A stretch of 64,000 nucleotides of DNA, taken from positions 1,302,001 to 1,366,000 of the forward strand of contig NZ_CP019630.1 of the NCBI RefSeq assembly GCF_001999245.1, read 5' to 3'. A program made the translations under genes and the position numbers. The DNA is from Roseibium algicola. Its GTDB lineage: Bacteria; Pseudomonadota; Alphaproteobacteria; Rhizobiales; Stappiaceae. Within the stretch, counting starts at the first letter, position 1. The number at the start of each line of letters is the position of its first letter. The notes beneath the pieces are model-generated. The model was not told where the DNA came from and made no database searches. It saw nothing but the letters and a program-made list of their open reading frames with translations. This document shows, piece by piece, positions 29,330 through 37,114 of this stretch.

Positions 29330-30274
29330 ATGAAGGACCATGTCGAGACAGTTCTGCGAACCGTGCAATCGGGATCGGCGCCTGCGCTGTCCCGGATTGC
29401 CGCCTCGTGGCGCAGATCGATCGACAAGCACGGCCTGGACCCTGCCGCCCACAAGGCGCCCCAGCGCATGGGGGACGACCAGCTTTACCAGCGACGGGAA
29501 GAGACAGGTGCCTTCCTGAAAATCGCCACGCCGAAACTGGACCAGTTATTCGGCCTGGTCGGTCAGTCCGGCTGCACGGTTCTGCTGACCGACGCGGAAG
29601 GCGTCGTGCTCGACCAGCGTTGCATGAGCGCCGATGCGGACATCTTTCAGGATTGGGGTCTCAGCCAGGGCACCGACTGGAGCGAAGCCGCCGTCGGCAC
29701 AAACGGCATCGGCACCTGCCTTGCCGAGGAACGCAATCTGATCGTCCACCGGCAGGAACATTTCCTGGCTCGCAATGTCGGCATGAGCTGCATGGACGCG
29801 CCGATCTATGGTCCGGACGGCAGGCTGGCCGGTGCACTCGATGTGTCTTCTGCCCGTTCCGACCAGACGGAAACCTTCAACCGGCTGATCGCAGCGATGG
29901 TCTCGCAGACTGCAAGACAGATCGAGATCGAAACCTTCCGCGCCGCTTTTCCTGCCGCCCGTATCATCGTCGCCGACGGGGAAACTACCGATACTGCAAT
30001 GCTGTTTGCCGTCGACGCCGACGACATCGTTCTCGGGGCGACGCGCGCCGCCAGGAAGGCCTTCGGGCTTGGTGCAAGCGGCCCTCTGAAGCCCCTGCCC
30101 GCTTCCGATCTGCTTGGCCGCGAGGATGGCCCGAGTGGCTTTGAGAAGGCCGAAAGGGCTGCCGTCATTCGTGCACTGGCGCGGGCCGGCGGCAACGTTT
30201 CCGAAGCCGCGCGCGCGCTCGGCATCGGCCGGGCAACCCTTTACCGGCGAATGAAACGGCTGAACATAGACTGA
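29330..30274 (+). CDS. GAF-domain regulator with Fis-type HTH (AcoR-like, no AAA+ domain)
   Basis: 314 residues: an AcoR-like N-terminal region ([15 protein letters not shown]), a GAF sensor domain around 70-200 ([18 protein letters not shown]), a linker and a C-terminal Fis-type helix-turn-helix ([24 protein letters not shown], about 285-310). Unlike AcoR it has no AAA+ ATPase and so no GAFTGA loop, and cannot be a standard sigma-54 activator. It probably controls the adjacent aldehyde dehydrogenase; a palindrome lies between them. Confidence 0.85.
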   Translation: MKDHVETVLRTVQSGSAPALSRIAASWRRSIDKHGLDPAAHKAPQRMGDDQLYQRREETGAFLKIATPKLDQLFGLVGQSGCTVLLTDAEGVVLDQRCMSADADIFQDWGLSQGTDWSEAAVGTNGIGTCLAEERNLIVHRQEHFLARNVGMSCMDAPIYGPDGRLAGALDVSSARSDQTETFNRLIAAMVSQTARQIEIETFRAAFPAARIIVADGETTDTAMLFAVDADDIVLGATRAARKAFGLGASGPLKPLPASDLLGREDGPSGFEKAERAAVIRALARAGGNVSEAARALGIGRATLYRRMKRLNID

Positions 30275-30288
30275 TATCCCGGCTGACC

Positions 30289-30306
30289 TGTCTCAGAACT
30301 GAGACA
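30289..30306. promoter_or_regulatory. Palindrome TGTCTCA-N4-TGAGACA upstream of aldehyde dehydrogenase
   Basis: Perfect 7-bp arms around GAAC, 14 bases past the regulator stop and about 140 bp before the dehydrogenase start. Position and symmetry suit a binding site for the upstream GAF-Fis protein (inference). Confidence 0.6.
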
Positions 30307-30447
30307 CATGCCGGACACAGGCATCTGCCCCCTCCTACCACAGCGCAAGTTCCTCCGGCACAGTCCGCCCATTCCCGGTGGAGGACCGGGACCTTCGGCC
30401 CGTCGCAGCTTCGGTTGCCTGACCGCCGAACTTGTGGAGGAACCCAG

Positions 30448-31968
30448 ATGAATCAGATGCCCAGTTTTTCCGTCGACACGACGTCTCCGTTCAAGTCCCG
30501 CTATGACAACTATATCGGCGGCAAATTCGTTGCGCCTGTGAACGGACGGTATTTCAACAACATCACGCCGATTTCCGGCGCCACCGTTTGCGAAGTCGCC
30601 CGTTCCGATGCCGCTGACGTTGACCTGGCGCTTGATGCGGCCCATGCGGCCAAGGAAGCCTGGGGCCGGACCCCGGCAGCAGAGCGTGCCAATATTTTGC
30701 TGAAAATCGCCGATGTCATGGAGCAGAATCTCGACATTCTGGCAAAGGCAGAAACCTGGGACAACGGCAAGCCGATCCGCGAAACCACGGCAGCCGATAT
30801 TCCGCTTTCCGTCGATCACTTCCGCTATTTCGCAGGCGTTCTGCGCGGCCAGGAAGGCTCCATGTCGGAGATCGATGCCGACACCATTGCTTACCACTTC
30901 CATGAGCCGCTCGGCGTTGTCGGGCAGATCATTCCCTGGAACTTCTCCATTCTGATGGCTGCCTGGAAACTGGCTCCGGCGCTTGCCGCCGGCAACTGCG
31001 TCGTTTTGAAACCGGCCGAGCAGACCCCGGCGGCAATCATGGTGCTGGTGGAGCTCATCGGCGGTCTGTTGCCGGATGGCGTTCTCAACATCGTCAATGG
31101 CTTTGGTGCAGAGGTTGGCGCCCCGCTCGCCAAGTCAAATCGCATCGCCAAGATCGCCTTTACCGGGTCGACCGAAACCGGCCGGATGATCATGCAGTAC
31201 GCAACCGAGAACCTCATTCCGGTGACGCTGGAACTGGGCGGCAAGTCGCCGAACATCTTCTTTTCCGACGTCATGAGCGAAGACGATGCGTTCCTCGACA
31301 AGGCCATCGAGGGCTTTGTTCTGTTCGCCTTCAACCAGGGTGAAGTCTGCACCTGTCCGAGCCGGGCCCTGATCCAGGAAGACATCTACGAAGCCTTCAT
31401 TGAACGGGCGATCGCACGTGTGAAAGCTATCAAGCAGGGTGACCCGCGCGCCATCGAGACCATGGTCGGTGCCCAGGCCAGCCGCGAGCAGCAGGACAAG
31501 ATCCTGTCCTATCTGACCATCGGGGTCGAGGAAGGTGCACAAGTGCTGTGCGGCGGCGCGGAAGCGAAGTTCGACGGCGACCTTTCCGGCGGCTTCTACG
31601 TTCAGCCGACCATCCTGAAAGGCCACAACAAGATGCGGGTCTTCCAGGAGGAAATCTTCGGCCCGGTGGTGTCCGTCACCACGTTCAAGACCGAAGAAGA
31701 AGCCCTGGCGATTGCAAACGACACCATGTACGGCCTCGGCGCCGGCGTGTGGTCGCGTGATGCCAACCGCTGCTACCGGTTCGGCCGCGCCATCGAGGCA
31801 GGCCGCGTATGGGTGAACAACTATCACGCCTACCCGGCCCATGCGGCCTTTGGTGGCTACAAGCAGTCCGGCATCGGCCGTGAGACCCACAAGATGATGC
31901 TGGATCACTATCAGCAGACCAAGAACATGCTGGTCAGCTACAACCCGAACAAACTCGGGTTCTTCTAA
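30448..31968 (+). CDS. Aldehyde dehydrogenase (NAD-dependent, AcoD/ExaC-like)
   Basis: 506 residues from ATG 30448, with GTGGAGG eight bases upstream. Oxidises an aldehyde to the acid. Visible: [23 protein letters not shown] near 161-183, [18 protein letters not shown] with the general base E262, and the nucleophile C301 in [12 protein letters not shown]. The length and the GAF-Fis neighbour fit the acetaldehyde/alcohol-catabolism branch (AcoD, ExaC), but the in vivo substrate is inference. Ends in a strong terminator. Confidence 0.93.
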   Translation: MNQMPSFSVDTTSPFKSRYDNYIGGKFVAPVNGRYFNNITPISGATVCEVARSDAADVDLALDAAHAAKEAWGRTPAAERANILLKIADVMEQNLDILAKAETWDNGKPIRETTAADIPLSVDHFRYFAGVLRGQEGSMSEIDADTIAYHFHEPLGVVGQIIPWNFSILMAAWKLAPALAAGNCVVLKPAEQTPAAIMVLVELIGGLLPDGVLNIVNGFGAEVGAPLAKSNRIAKIAFTGSTETGRMIMQYATENLIPVTLELGGKSPNIFFSDVMSEDDAFLDKAIEGFVLFAFNQGEVCTCPSRALIQEDIYEAFIERAIARVKAIKQGDPRAIETMVGAQASREQQDKILSYLTIGVEEGAQVLCGGAEAKFDGDLSGGFYVQPTILKGHNKMRVFQEEIFGPVVSVTTFKTEEEALAIANDTMYGLGAGVWSRDANRCYRFGRAIEAGRVWVNNYHAYPAHAAFGGYKQSGIGRETHKMMLDHYQQTKNMLVSYNPNKLGFF

Positions 31969-32007
31969 AGACTGCCGGCGTTACCCGATCTTGTCCTGGC
32001 AGTGATG

Positions 32008-32041
32008 CGGGGCAGTCTTCGAAAGAAGGCTGCCCCGTTTT
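32008..32041 (+). terminator. Intrinsic terminator of aldehyde dehydrogenase gene
   Basis: CGGGGCAGTCTTC / GAAGGCTGCCCCG (13-bp stem, one T-G pair, GAAA loop) followed by TTTTCC. Confidence 0.85.
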
Positions 32042-32076
32042 CCGTTGAAGCTCCGGGAACGGCAGCCTGTTCATCG

Positions 32077-32799
32077 TCAAAGTTCTTCTGCAATCTCTTC
32101 CAGCAGATCTGCAAGCGCCTCAGGCTCGCTCACCATGGCATCGTGGCCTGTCGCGATCCGAGAGACCGGCCATCCCTTGGCCTGTGCCCGGGCCAGCGCG
32201 ACTTTTGCCGGCGGATACGGCGGGTCAGTACATTCGATGTAATGGGCTGGAAGACCGTTTCCGACCGGGTGCTTCAGGTCCAGTGCCGTGGTGAAGGTTC
32301 GGAACGGGTGCGGTGTCAGGCGCGGTTTCAAAAAGGCAACGTCGTCCGGCTTCGTGATGCCAAAACTTTCCGGCGGGGCTGGCGGCAGTGACAGGCCGCC
32401 GCTGCTGGTTTCCGCCAGCTTCCTGCGGTCTTCGGCAAGATCTTGCGGCAGAAGATCGAACCAGGTCTCTCCGCTTTCCAGCATGATCGCGTCGAGATAG
32501 ATCAGACCGGCAATCCGCTCAGGCACGAGGTCTGCAACCCCGGTGATCGGAATGCCGCCAAAGCTGTGGCCGACTAGAATGACGTCCGCCAGGTCCTCGA
32601 ACTGTAAATGCCGGACGATATCTTCCACGAAGGTCCGGATCGTGATGTCCGGCGAAAGCAGATGCGAGCGCTCGCCGAGGCCCGTCTGCGTTGGTGCGGT
32701 CACCCGATGCCCACGTGCCCGCAGGATGTTTGCCAGACGCGACCAGCACCAGCCGCCATGCCAGACACCATGGACGCAAACGAAAGTCTGCTGTTTCAT
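32077..32799 (-). CDS. Alpha/beta hydrolase (esterase-like)
   Basis: 240 residues. Nucleophile elbow GHSFGG with S79; oxyanion region VHGVWHGGWCW near 9-19; catalytic histidine in ATGHDAM (about H219). The short chain resembles plant-type methylesterase/hydroxynitrile lyase relatives such as EstC. Its start lies 22 bases after the hxlR stop, so hxlR and this gene form an operon. Substrate unknown; probably an ester linked to the detoxification enzymes encoded divergently. Confidence 0.85.
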   Translation of the reverse strand: MKQQTFVCVHGVWHGGWCWSRLANILRARGHRVTAPTQTGLGERSHLLSPDITIRTFVEDIVRHLQFEDLADVILVGHSFGGIPITGVADLVPERIAGLIYLDAIMLESGETWFDLLPQDLAEDRRKLAETSSGGLSLPPAPPESFGITKPDDVAFLKPRLTPHPFRTFTTALDLKHPVGNGLPAHYIECTDPPYPPAKVALARAQAKGWPVSRIATGHDAMVSEPEALADLLEEIAEEL

Positions 32800-32821
32800 T
32801 AGCCCCTCCCCGCTTCACCGC

Positions 32822-33196
32822 CTATTCGGCGGCTTCGGCCGCCATCTGGAAATCGCGCCGTACCTTCAGTTTGTGCCCGACTTCGACAATGGCTTCCAGT
32901 GCCGGAATCAGATCCTGGCCAAGATCCGTCAGCTCATATTCAACGGAAGGTGGCGATGTCGGGCGGACATGGCGCAACAGCACGCCGCGGCCTTCCAACT
33001 CTGAAAGGCGCTGTGACAGTACCTTGCCGGACACAGGGGGAATATCCGCCTTCAGCTCGTTAAAGCGGCGGGGACCTGCCCGCAGGCTCCAGATGACGTT
33101 GGGTGCCCAGGCTCCGGAAATCACCTGCATGCACTGGGTCAGACTGCAAGGGGTCGGCGGTTTCGGGCTCAGATTCTTGCGCATTTTCAAGGCCAT
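32822..33196 (-). CDS. HxlR-family winged-helix transcriptional regulator
   Basis: 124 residues from ATG 33196 (MALKMRKN); a GTG at 33205 would add three. The family pattern is C-x4-C near the N-terminus, then SGAWAPNVIWSLRAGPRRFNELK, PVSGKVLSQRLSELEGRGVLLR and SPPSVEYELTDLGQDL. HxlR proteins are small dimeric wHTH sensors, several of which respond to electrophiles or quinones through a conserved Cys. It faces a GST operon across a promoter holding a nested dyad. Confidence 0.92.
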   Translation of the reverse strand: MALKMRKNLSPKPPTPCSLTQCMQVISGAWAPNVIWSLRAGPRRFNELKADIPPVSGKVLSQRLSELEGRGVLLRHVRPTSPPSVEYELTDLGQDLIPALEAIVEVGHKLKVRRDFQMAAEAAE

Positions 33197-33242
33197 GGGC
33201 ACCACACGATCTTCAAGGGTCCAAGGTCACGCGGGAACCATC

Positions 33243-33289
33243 AGGTTTCTGCCCGGTAACTCGATAATGCAAGTTACCAATAGAAACCT
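33243..33289. promoter_or_regulatory. Nested 47-bp dyad: probable HxlR operator
   Basis: Outer arms AGGTTTCT (33243-33250) and AGAAACCT (33282-33289) enclose inner arms GGTAACT (33255-33261) and AGTTACC (33272-33278), all perfect and sharing one centre near 33266. It occupies the spacer between divergent hxlR and GST genes. A long symmetric site suits autoregulation by HxlR dimers (inference). Confidence 0.7.
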
Positions 33290-33352
33290 ACTTGTCAATG
33301 GTGACTTCAAAAGACACCTTCCGGGCATCGATACAAACCAAGGAGCCAATCG

Positions 33353-33967
33353 ATGAAACTGTTCTACAAACCCGGTGCCTGTTCCATGGCTGCTCATCTC
33401 CTGCTCAACGAAGCCGGAGCCACCTACAGTCTCGAAAAAGTCGATACGACCGAGGGTTTGACGGAGACCGGCGCAACATACGCGCAGACCAATCCGCGCG
33501 GCTACGTGCCGGCGCTTCGGTTTGAGAACGGTGACGTTCTGACGGAAAACGTTGCCATCCTGCATTGGCTTGGCGAGCAGTACCCGAACTTTGCGACGGA
33601 TACAGCAGGCAAGCCGCTCGACCGGTTCCGCGTGCTGGAATTGCTCAGCTTCCTGTCCTCAGAGCTTCACAAAGGGTTCAGCCCGTTCTTTTCCGGCAAG
33701 GAATTTTCTGAAGCAGAAGCAGCTGAAAACCAAGCAAAGCTGAATACCAAGCTCGGCCAGTTCGACGCCTTGCTGGCCAAGGGCGGCGACTATCTTTTGG
33801 GAGATACCTTCTCCGTTGCCGACGCCTATGCCTTTGTCATCTTGAACTGGACGAACTTCATCGGCGTATCCCTTGGCGACTGGCCGAAGATGGCAGCCTA
33901 TGTTGAGCGCATCCGTGCTCGCCCGGCCACCCTGAAGACCCTACAGGAAGAAGGCCTGGCGGCATGA
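33353..33967 (+). CDS. Glutathione S-transferase (beta-class-like)
   Basis: 204 residues. An N-terminal thioredoxin-like half begins MKLFYKPGACSMAAH, with a beta-class catalytic Cys at C10 and the cis-proline in NPRGYVPAL, followed by TENVAILHWLGEQYP. The C-terminal half is helical. It conjugates or isomerises electrophiles with glutathione. RBS AAGGAG is eight bases upstream. Its stop overlaps the next gene start by four bases; with the NTF2-like and tautomerase genes it forms a three-gene operon divergent from hxlR. Confidence 0.93.
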   Translation: MKLFYKPGACSMAAHLLLNEAGATYSLEKVDTTEGLTETGATYAQTNPRGYVPALRFENGDVLTENVAILHWLGEQYPNFATDTAGKPLDRFRVLELLSFLSSELHKGFSPFFSGKEFSEAEAAENQAKLNTKLGQFDALLAKGGDYLLGDTFSVADAYAFVILNWTNFIGVSLGDWPKMAAYVERIRARPATLKTLQEEGLAA

Positions 33968-34350
33968 GCAGTGCCTTGGCTGCGCTGGAAAAGGTCATAT
34001 CCAACTATTTCGACGCGCTTTATCACTGCGATACCGACCTGCTGCAGCAGGTGTTTCACGAGAAGGCAATCTACGCCACGGCGGACGAGACACCCCTGCT
34101 CTATCGCACGATGGCCGAATATGTACCGGTCGTCGCCGCCCGCCAGTCGCCGGCGTCCCGGGGTGAGGAGCGCCGCGATGTCATCGACGAGATCCAGTTC
34201 GCCGGTGAGAACACGGCCTTTGCCAGAGTTCGCTGTTCGATCGGCAACAACGATTTCACCGATTTCCTGACCTTCGTGCGGGACGAAGGCCGCTGGCAAA
34301 TCATGGCGAAAATCTTCGAAATTCGACCACGCAACGAAGGAGTGGCCTGA
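33964..34350 (+). CDS. NTF2-like (SnoaL/lumazine-binding-like) protein
   Basis: 128 residues with the cone-shaped NTF2 fold pattern: an N-terminal helix AALEKVISNYFDALYHCDTDLLQQVFHEKA, then beta strands ending DFLTFVRDEGRWQIMAKIFE. Such proteins bind or isomerise small hydrophobic substrates. Start overlaps the GST stop (ATGA), and the tautomerase begins one base after its stop. Substrate unknown; context suggests the same electrophilic or aromatic compound as the GST. Confidence 0.82.
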   Translation: MSSALAALEKVISNYFDALYHCDTDLLQQVFHEKAIYATADETPLLYRTMAEYVPVVAARQSPASRGEERRDVIDEIQFAGENTAFARVRCSIGNNDFTDFLTFVRDEGRWQIMAKIFEIRPRNEGVA

Positions 34351-34351
34351 C

Positions 34352-34567
34352 ATGCCTTACGTGAATATCCAGGTGACCCGTGAAGGGGTGACGGCGGAGC
34401 AGAAAGCCAGGCTTATCAAAGGCGCGACGGACCTACTGGTTGACGTTCTCGACAAGAACCCGGCAACCACCTTCGTGGTGATCGAGGAAGTGGACCTTGA
34501 GAACTGGGGCGTCGGCGGCCTGCCGGTGGAAGAATACCGGGCAAGGCAGCTGGAAAAACAGAGCTGA
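34352..34567 (+). CDS. 4-oxalocrotonate tautomerase-family enzyme
   Basis: 71 residues, the size of hexameric 4-OT. Pro-1, exposed after Met removal (MPYVNIQV), is the catalytic base; the conserved beta-alpha-beta follows. Such enzymes tautomerise or dehalogenate small unsaturated acids. Last gene of the GST operon, followed by a terminator. Confidence 0.9.
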   Translation: MPYVNIQVTREGVTAEQKARLIKGATDLLVDVLDKNPATTFVVIEEVDLENWGVGGLPVEEYRARQLEKQS

Positions 34568-34578
34568 ACGGTCAAATG

Positions 34579-34607
34579 GAAGCCGGGGCAATCCCGGCTT
34601 CTTTCTT
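34579..34607 (+). terminator. Intrinsic terminator of the GST-NTF2-tautomerase operon
   Basis: Perfect 9-bp stem GAAGCCGGG / CCCGGCTTC with a GCAAT loop, followed by TTTCTTT, 12 bases after the tautomerase stop. Confidence 0.88.
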
Positions 34608-34686
34608 TGCCGCGTTGCGCTTCCCTCTTTCAGTTCCTCGCCACTGTCCGGAAAACCCTGGACTATTTCGTTCGTCCCAAACATTC

Positions 34687-34801
34687 GTCATTGCAGGGCG
34701 CGACCCTGCAATCCATGCCGTGACCGCGCCTAAGCCAGAAGCCTCAATTGGCGGATGGGGAGCGGCATGGATGCCATGGTCGGGCCATGGCATGACGGAG
34801 G
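34687..34801. repeat. Dispersed intergenic repeat, copy 1
   Basis: 115 bp starting GTCATTGCAGGG and ending CCATGGCATGACGGAGG, clearly homologous to 51195-51308. Shared parts are the CCTGCAATCCA segment, a short GTGACC, and the terminal GGATGCCATGGTCG[AG]GCCATGGCATGACGG block with internal CCATGG symmetry. No protein is encoded; probably a MITE-like or REP-like element. Confidence 0.7.
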
Positions 34802-34940
34802 AAGTGGAGAGGGATGATGGGAAGGCTGAATGGTGCTCCTCTGGACGTCACCAAACAAGTGCAAAGAGTTTTTGCTGTTGTCCAATCGACGCGAGAATGG
34901 TCTGTCTGAGAAGACACATCGACATCAAAACAGTTCTCAC

Positions 34941-35501
34941 ATGCCCCGCACGCTTTATCAAACCATCCTCGGCCCCGAGTTCGACAAGGTTCCGGCAGAA
35001 ATCCGGCGGATGCACAGCTTCGCGCGGGTGGCGCGGGGAACCGCGGATGTCACCCGGGGAAGCTCGTGGGGCGCAAGACTGATCTGCCGGCTGGCGAAGT
35101 TGCCGAAAGCACAGATGGGCGTTCCGGTCGAGACCAGCTTTGAACCTATCGAGGGTGGAGAGCGCTGGACCCGGCGGTTTGACGGGCAGCCGTTCCAGAC
35201 CGACATGATGGCAGGTACTGGCGAAGCGTATCCCTGCATGCTCGAGCGCCTTGGACCGTTCCTGTTCAAGATGCGGGTAACGGCAAGTGACAAGGGCATC
35301 GACATCACCCCGGCAGACGTTTCGCTTGGACCGCTTCCGCTGCCGCTGCGCCTTGCTCCGAGAGCGGTCGGGCGCGAGCGTGTTGTCGATGGAAGATACA
35401 GTTTCACCGTAGAGGTGACCTTCCCGCTGATCGGGAAGGTCTTCGGCTACAACGGCCGGCTGGAGCCGGCCGTTCTGACAGCTGATGCGAAAGCCGTCTG
35501 A
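34941..35501 (+). CDS. DUF4166 domain protein
   Basis: 186 residues from ATG 34941 (MPRTLYQTILG). Family of unknown function; the pattern FDKVPAEIRRMHSF, TSFEPIEGGERWTRRF and PLPLPLRLAPRA is characteristic. No membrane segment or catalytic motif is visible. No good ribosome-binding site precedes the chosen start, so the true start may be upstream. It converges on tyrS, with only six bases between the two stops. Confidence 0.75.
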   Translation: MPRTLYQTILGPEFDKVPAEIRRMHSFARVARGTADVTRGSSWGARLICRLAKLPKAQMGVPVETSFEPIEGGERWTRRFDGQPFQTDMMAGTGEAYPCMLERLGPFLFKMRVTASDKGIDITPADVSLGPLPLPLRLAPRAVGRERVVDGRYSFTVEVTFPLIGKVFGYNGRLEPAVLTADAKAV

Positions 35502-35507
35502 ACGGCC

Positions 35508-36785
35508 TCACTCGAAGCCGACGAGGGCCTTGCGGCGTTTGCCGACAGAAATCGACAAACGGTCGTTGGCCTGAAGATCGCCGGTGGCAATGCGGCGGCG
35601 TGCGTCGTCGACGATCTGGTTGTTGAGGCGAACGCCTCCACCTTCCACCAGACGCCGTGCTTCGCCGTTGGATGCCGCGAAGCCAACGGCGACCACAAGC
35701 TCCAGAAGACCGAGACCGTCTGCCAGAATTTTCAGCGGCAGACTGTGGGTCGGTTCCAGGATCTCGCCTTCGCCCGAAAACAGGGCATCGCCTTGCTGCA
35801 AGGCGCCGCGCGCTTCTTCCGGGCCATGCACGATTGCCGTCACCTGGGTTGCCAGGATCTTCTTGGCTTCGTTCAGCTCCGCCCCTTCCAGCGCCGCCAG
35901 TCGTTCGATTTCGCTCATCGGCAGCTCGGTAAAAAGGCGCAGGCACTTGGCGACATCGGCATCAGCGGTGTTGCGCCAGAACTGCCAGAAGCCGAAGGGC
36001 GACAGGTGTTCGGGATGCAGCCACACGGCACCTGCAGCCGTCTTGCCCATCTTCGCACCGCTGGCGGTGGTCAGCAGAGGCACTGTCAGGCCGTGCAACT
36101 TGCGGCCATCACGGCGGCCAAGCTCGACACCATTGACGATGTTGCCCCATTGATCGGATCCACCGACCTGAAGCGCACAGTCATGACGCTTTGCCAACTC
36201 CAGAAAATCAACGGCCTGCAGCATCATGTAGCAGAACTCCAGAACCGTCAGCGGCATCTGAGCATCGAGGCGCGACTTGACGCTGTCGAAGGTCATCATG
36301 CGGTTGACGGTGAACTGGGAGCCATAGTCGCGGAGGAATTCCAGGAAGCGGAATTCATTGAGCCATTCCGCATTGTCGACCAGCAAAGCCCCATCTTCGC
36401 CGTTCATATCCACGAGACGCTCAACGGATCGTCGTATGCTCGCGATGTTGGCTGCGATCTGGCGTTCCTCCAGCATCGGCCGGGCATCCTTGCGGAAACT
36501 CGGATCGCCGATCTGACTTGTGCCACCGCCAAGCACGACGATGGGACGATGGCCGAGCTTCTGCAGCCAACGCATGGTCATCAACGGCATCAGATGGCCG
36601 ACATGAAGACTTGCCGCCGTGGCATCGAACCCGGCGTATGCGGTGATCGGCCCTTGTGACAGCGTCTGGTCGAGCGCCTCGATATCCGTGCATTGGTGCA
36701 CAAGACCACGTTCCAGAAGCACGGCAAGTGCTTCCGATTTGAGTTTTGTCGCCGGTTTTCCGGCTTCGATCATATGTCTGGTCAT
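35508..36785 (-). CDS. tyrS: Tyrosyl-tRNA synthetase
   Basis: 425 residues from ATG 36785, with AGGAAGCG nine bases upstream. Charges tRNA-Tyr. Class I signatures: HVGH at 61-64 and KMGKT at 245-249 (variant of KMSKS), QVGGSDQWGNI at 206-216 for tyrosine binding, and a C-terminal S4 RNA-binding domain (NGEARRLVEGGGVRLNNQIV). The untranslated leader holds a Tyr-rich peptide ORF and a terminator, pointing to attenuation control. Confidence 0.97.
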   Translation of the reverse strand: MTRHMIEAGKPATKLKSEALAVLLERGLVHQCTDIEALDQTLSQGPITAYAGFDATAASLHVGHLMPLMTMRWLQKLGHRPIVVLGGGTSQIGDPSFRKDARPMLEERQIAANIASIRRSVERLVDMNGEDGALLVDNAEWLNEFRFLEFLRDYGSQFTVNRMMTFDSVKSRLDAQMPLTVLEFCYMMLQAVDFLELAKRHDCALQVGGSDQWGNIVNGVELGRRDGRKLHGLTVPLLTTASGAKMGKTAAGAVWLHPEHLSPFGFWQFWRNTADADVAKCLRLFTELPMSEIERLAALEGAELNEAKKILATQVTAIVHGPEEARGALQQGDALFSGEGEILEPTHSLPLKILADGLGLLELVVAVGFAASNGEARRLVEGGGVRLNNQIVDDARRRIATGDLQANDRLSISVGKRRKALVGFE

Positions 36786-36833
36786 TTTTCGCTTCCTGGT
36801 TCCCCCGCCAGGAAGCTCGGGTCTCTAGAAACC

Positions 36834-36860
36834 AAAAAGCCGCCTGACGCGGCGGCTTTT
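36834..36860 (-). terminator. Attenuator hairpin in the tyrS leader
   Basis: On the minus strand AAAAGCCGCC, a GCGTCA loop, and GGCGGCTTTTT: a 10-bp stem with a U-run. It lies between the Tyr-rich leader ORF and tyrS. Its 5' arm (AGCCGCC) can alternatively pair with CGGCGGCT at the 3' end of the leader ORF (complement of 36893-36900). Confidence 0.8.
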
Positions 36861-36886
36861 GAGGTGTCTATGGGGTGAACAAGATC

Positions 36887-36952
36887 CTACGCAGCCGCCG
36901 GTATGTCGGTGACGTAATAAAAATACACGAAGGATGCGCTCATCTTGGTCAT
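36887..36952 (-). CDS. Putative tyrS leader peptide (tyrosine attenuation)
   Basis: A 21-codon ORF starting MTKMSAS, then F8-V9-Y10-F11-Y12-Y13, and ending DIPAAA before TAG. Three Tyr codons and two Phe codons fall in six positions. No ribosome-binding site precedes the ATG, consistent with leaderless translation if transcription starts at or next to it. The terminator follows 26 bases after the stop. I infer that stalling on Tyr codons frees GGCGGCT to form an antiterminator. The peptide itself probably has no other role. Confidence 0.65.
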   Translation of the reverse strand: MTKMSASFVYFYYVTDIPAAA

Positions 36953-36959
36953 GCCAGCT

Positions 36960-36988
36960 TAAATGCGTTAGGGCGGGAAAAGAGTCAA
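36960..36988 (-). promoter_or_regulatory. Candidate tyrS promoter giving a leaderless leader ORF
   Basis: TTGACT (36983-36988, minus), 17 bases, CATTTA (36960-36965). The -35 is good and the -10 weak. Transcription would begin near 36952-36953, at the leader ATG. Confidence 0.4.
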
Positions 36989-37114
36989 GCCTGTTGTGTT
37001 CGTGACGTCCCAGCCCCCCGGCAAGTGTAACCGGAATGCCTCAAGGCTGCGCGCGGTCAAGAAATTCCACCTGTCCCTGTGCGAAAGGCGTGCGCTTGCG
37101 CACGTCTGGCCGCG

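Larger units (their letters stand above)
34568..34940. other. 373-bp intergenic region between tautomerase and DUF4166 genes
   Basis: Contains the operon terminator near its left end and one copy of a dispersed repeat (34687-34801). The remainder shows no gene. Translations such as VIAGRDPAIHAV that arise here are typical artefacts of alphaproteobacterial intergenic repeats. Confidence 0.5.

Noticed and set aside
29107..30144. 345-codon plus-strand ORF overlapping the GAF-Fis gene
   Set aside because: Wrong frame of the GAF-Fis regulator; very Arg/Pro/Gly-rich with no domain pattern.
30307..30447. Sigma-54 (-24/-12) promoter before the aldehyde dehydrogenase
   Set aside because: GGCAC at 30357 region has no GC dinucleotide at the required spacing, and the neighbouring regulator lacks an AAA+ domain.
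34830..34940. 37-codon N-terminal extension of the DUF4166 protein
   Set aside because: Sequence is unlike the family start and runs into the repeat-containing spacer.
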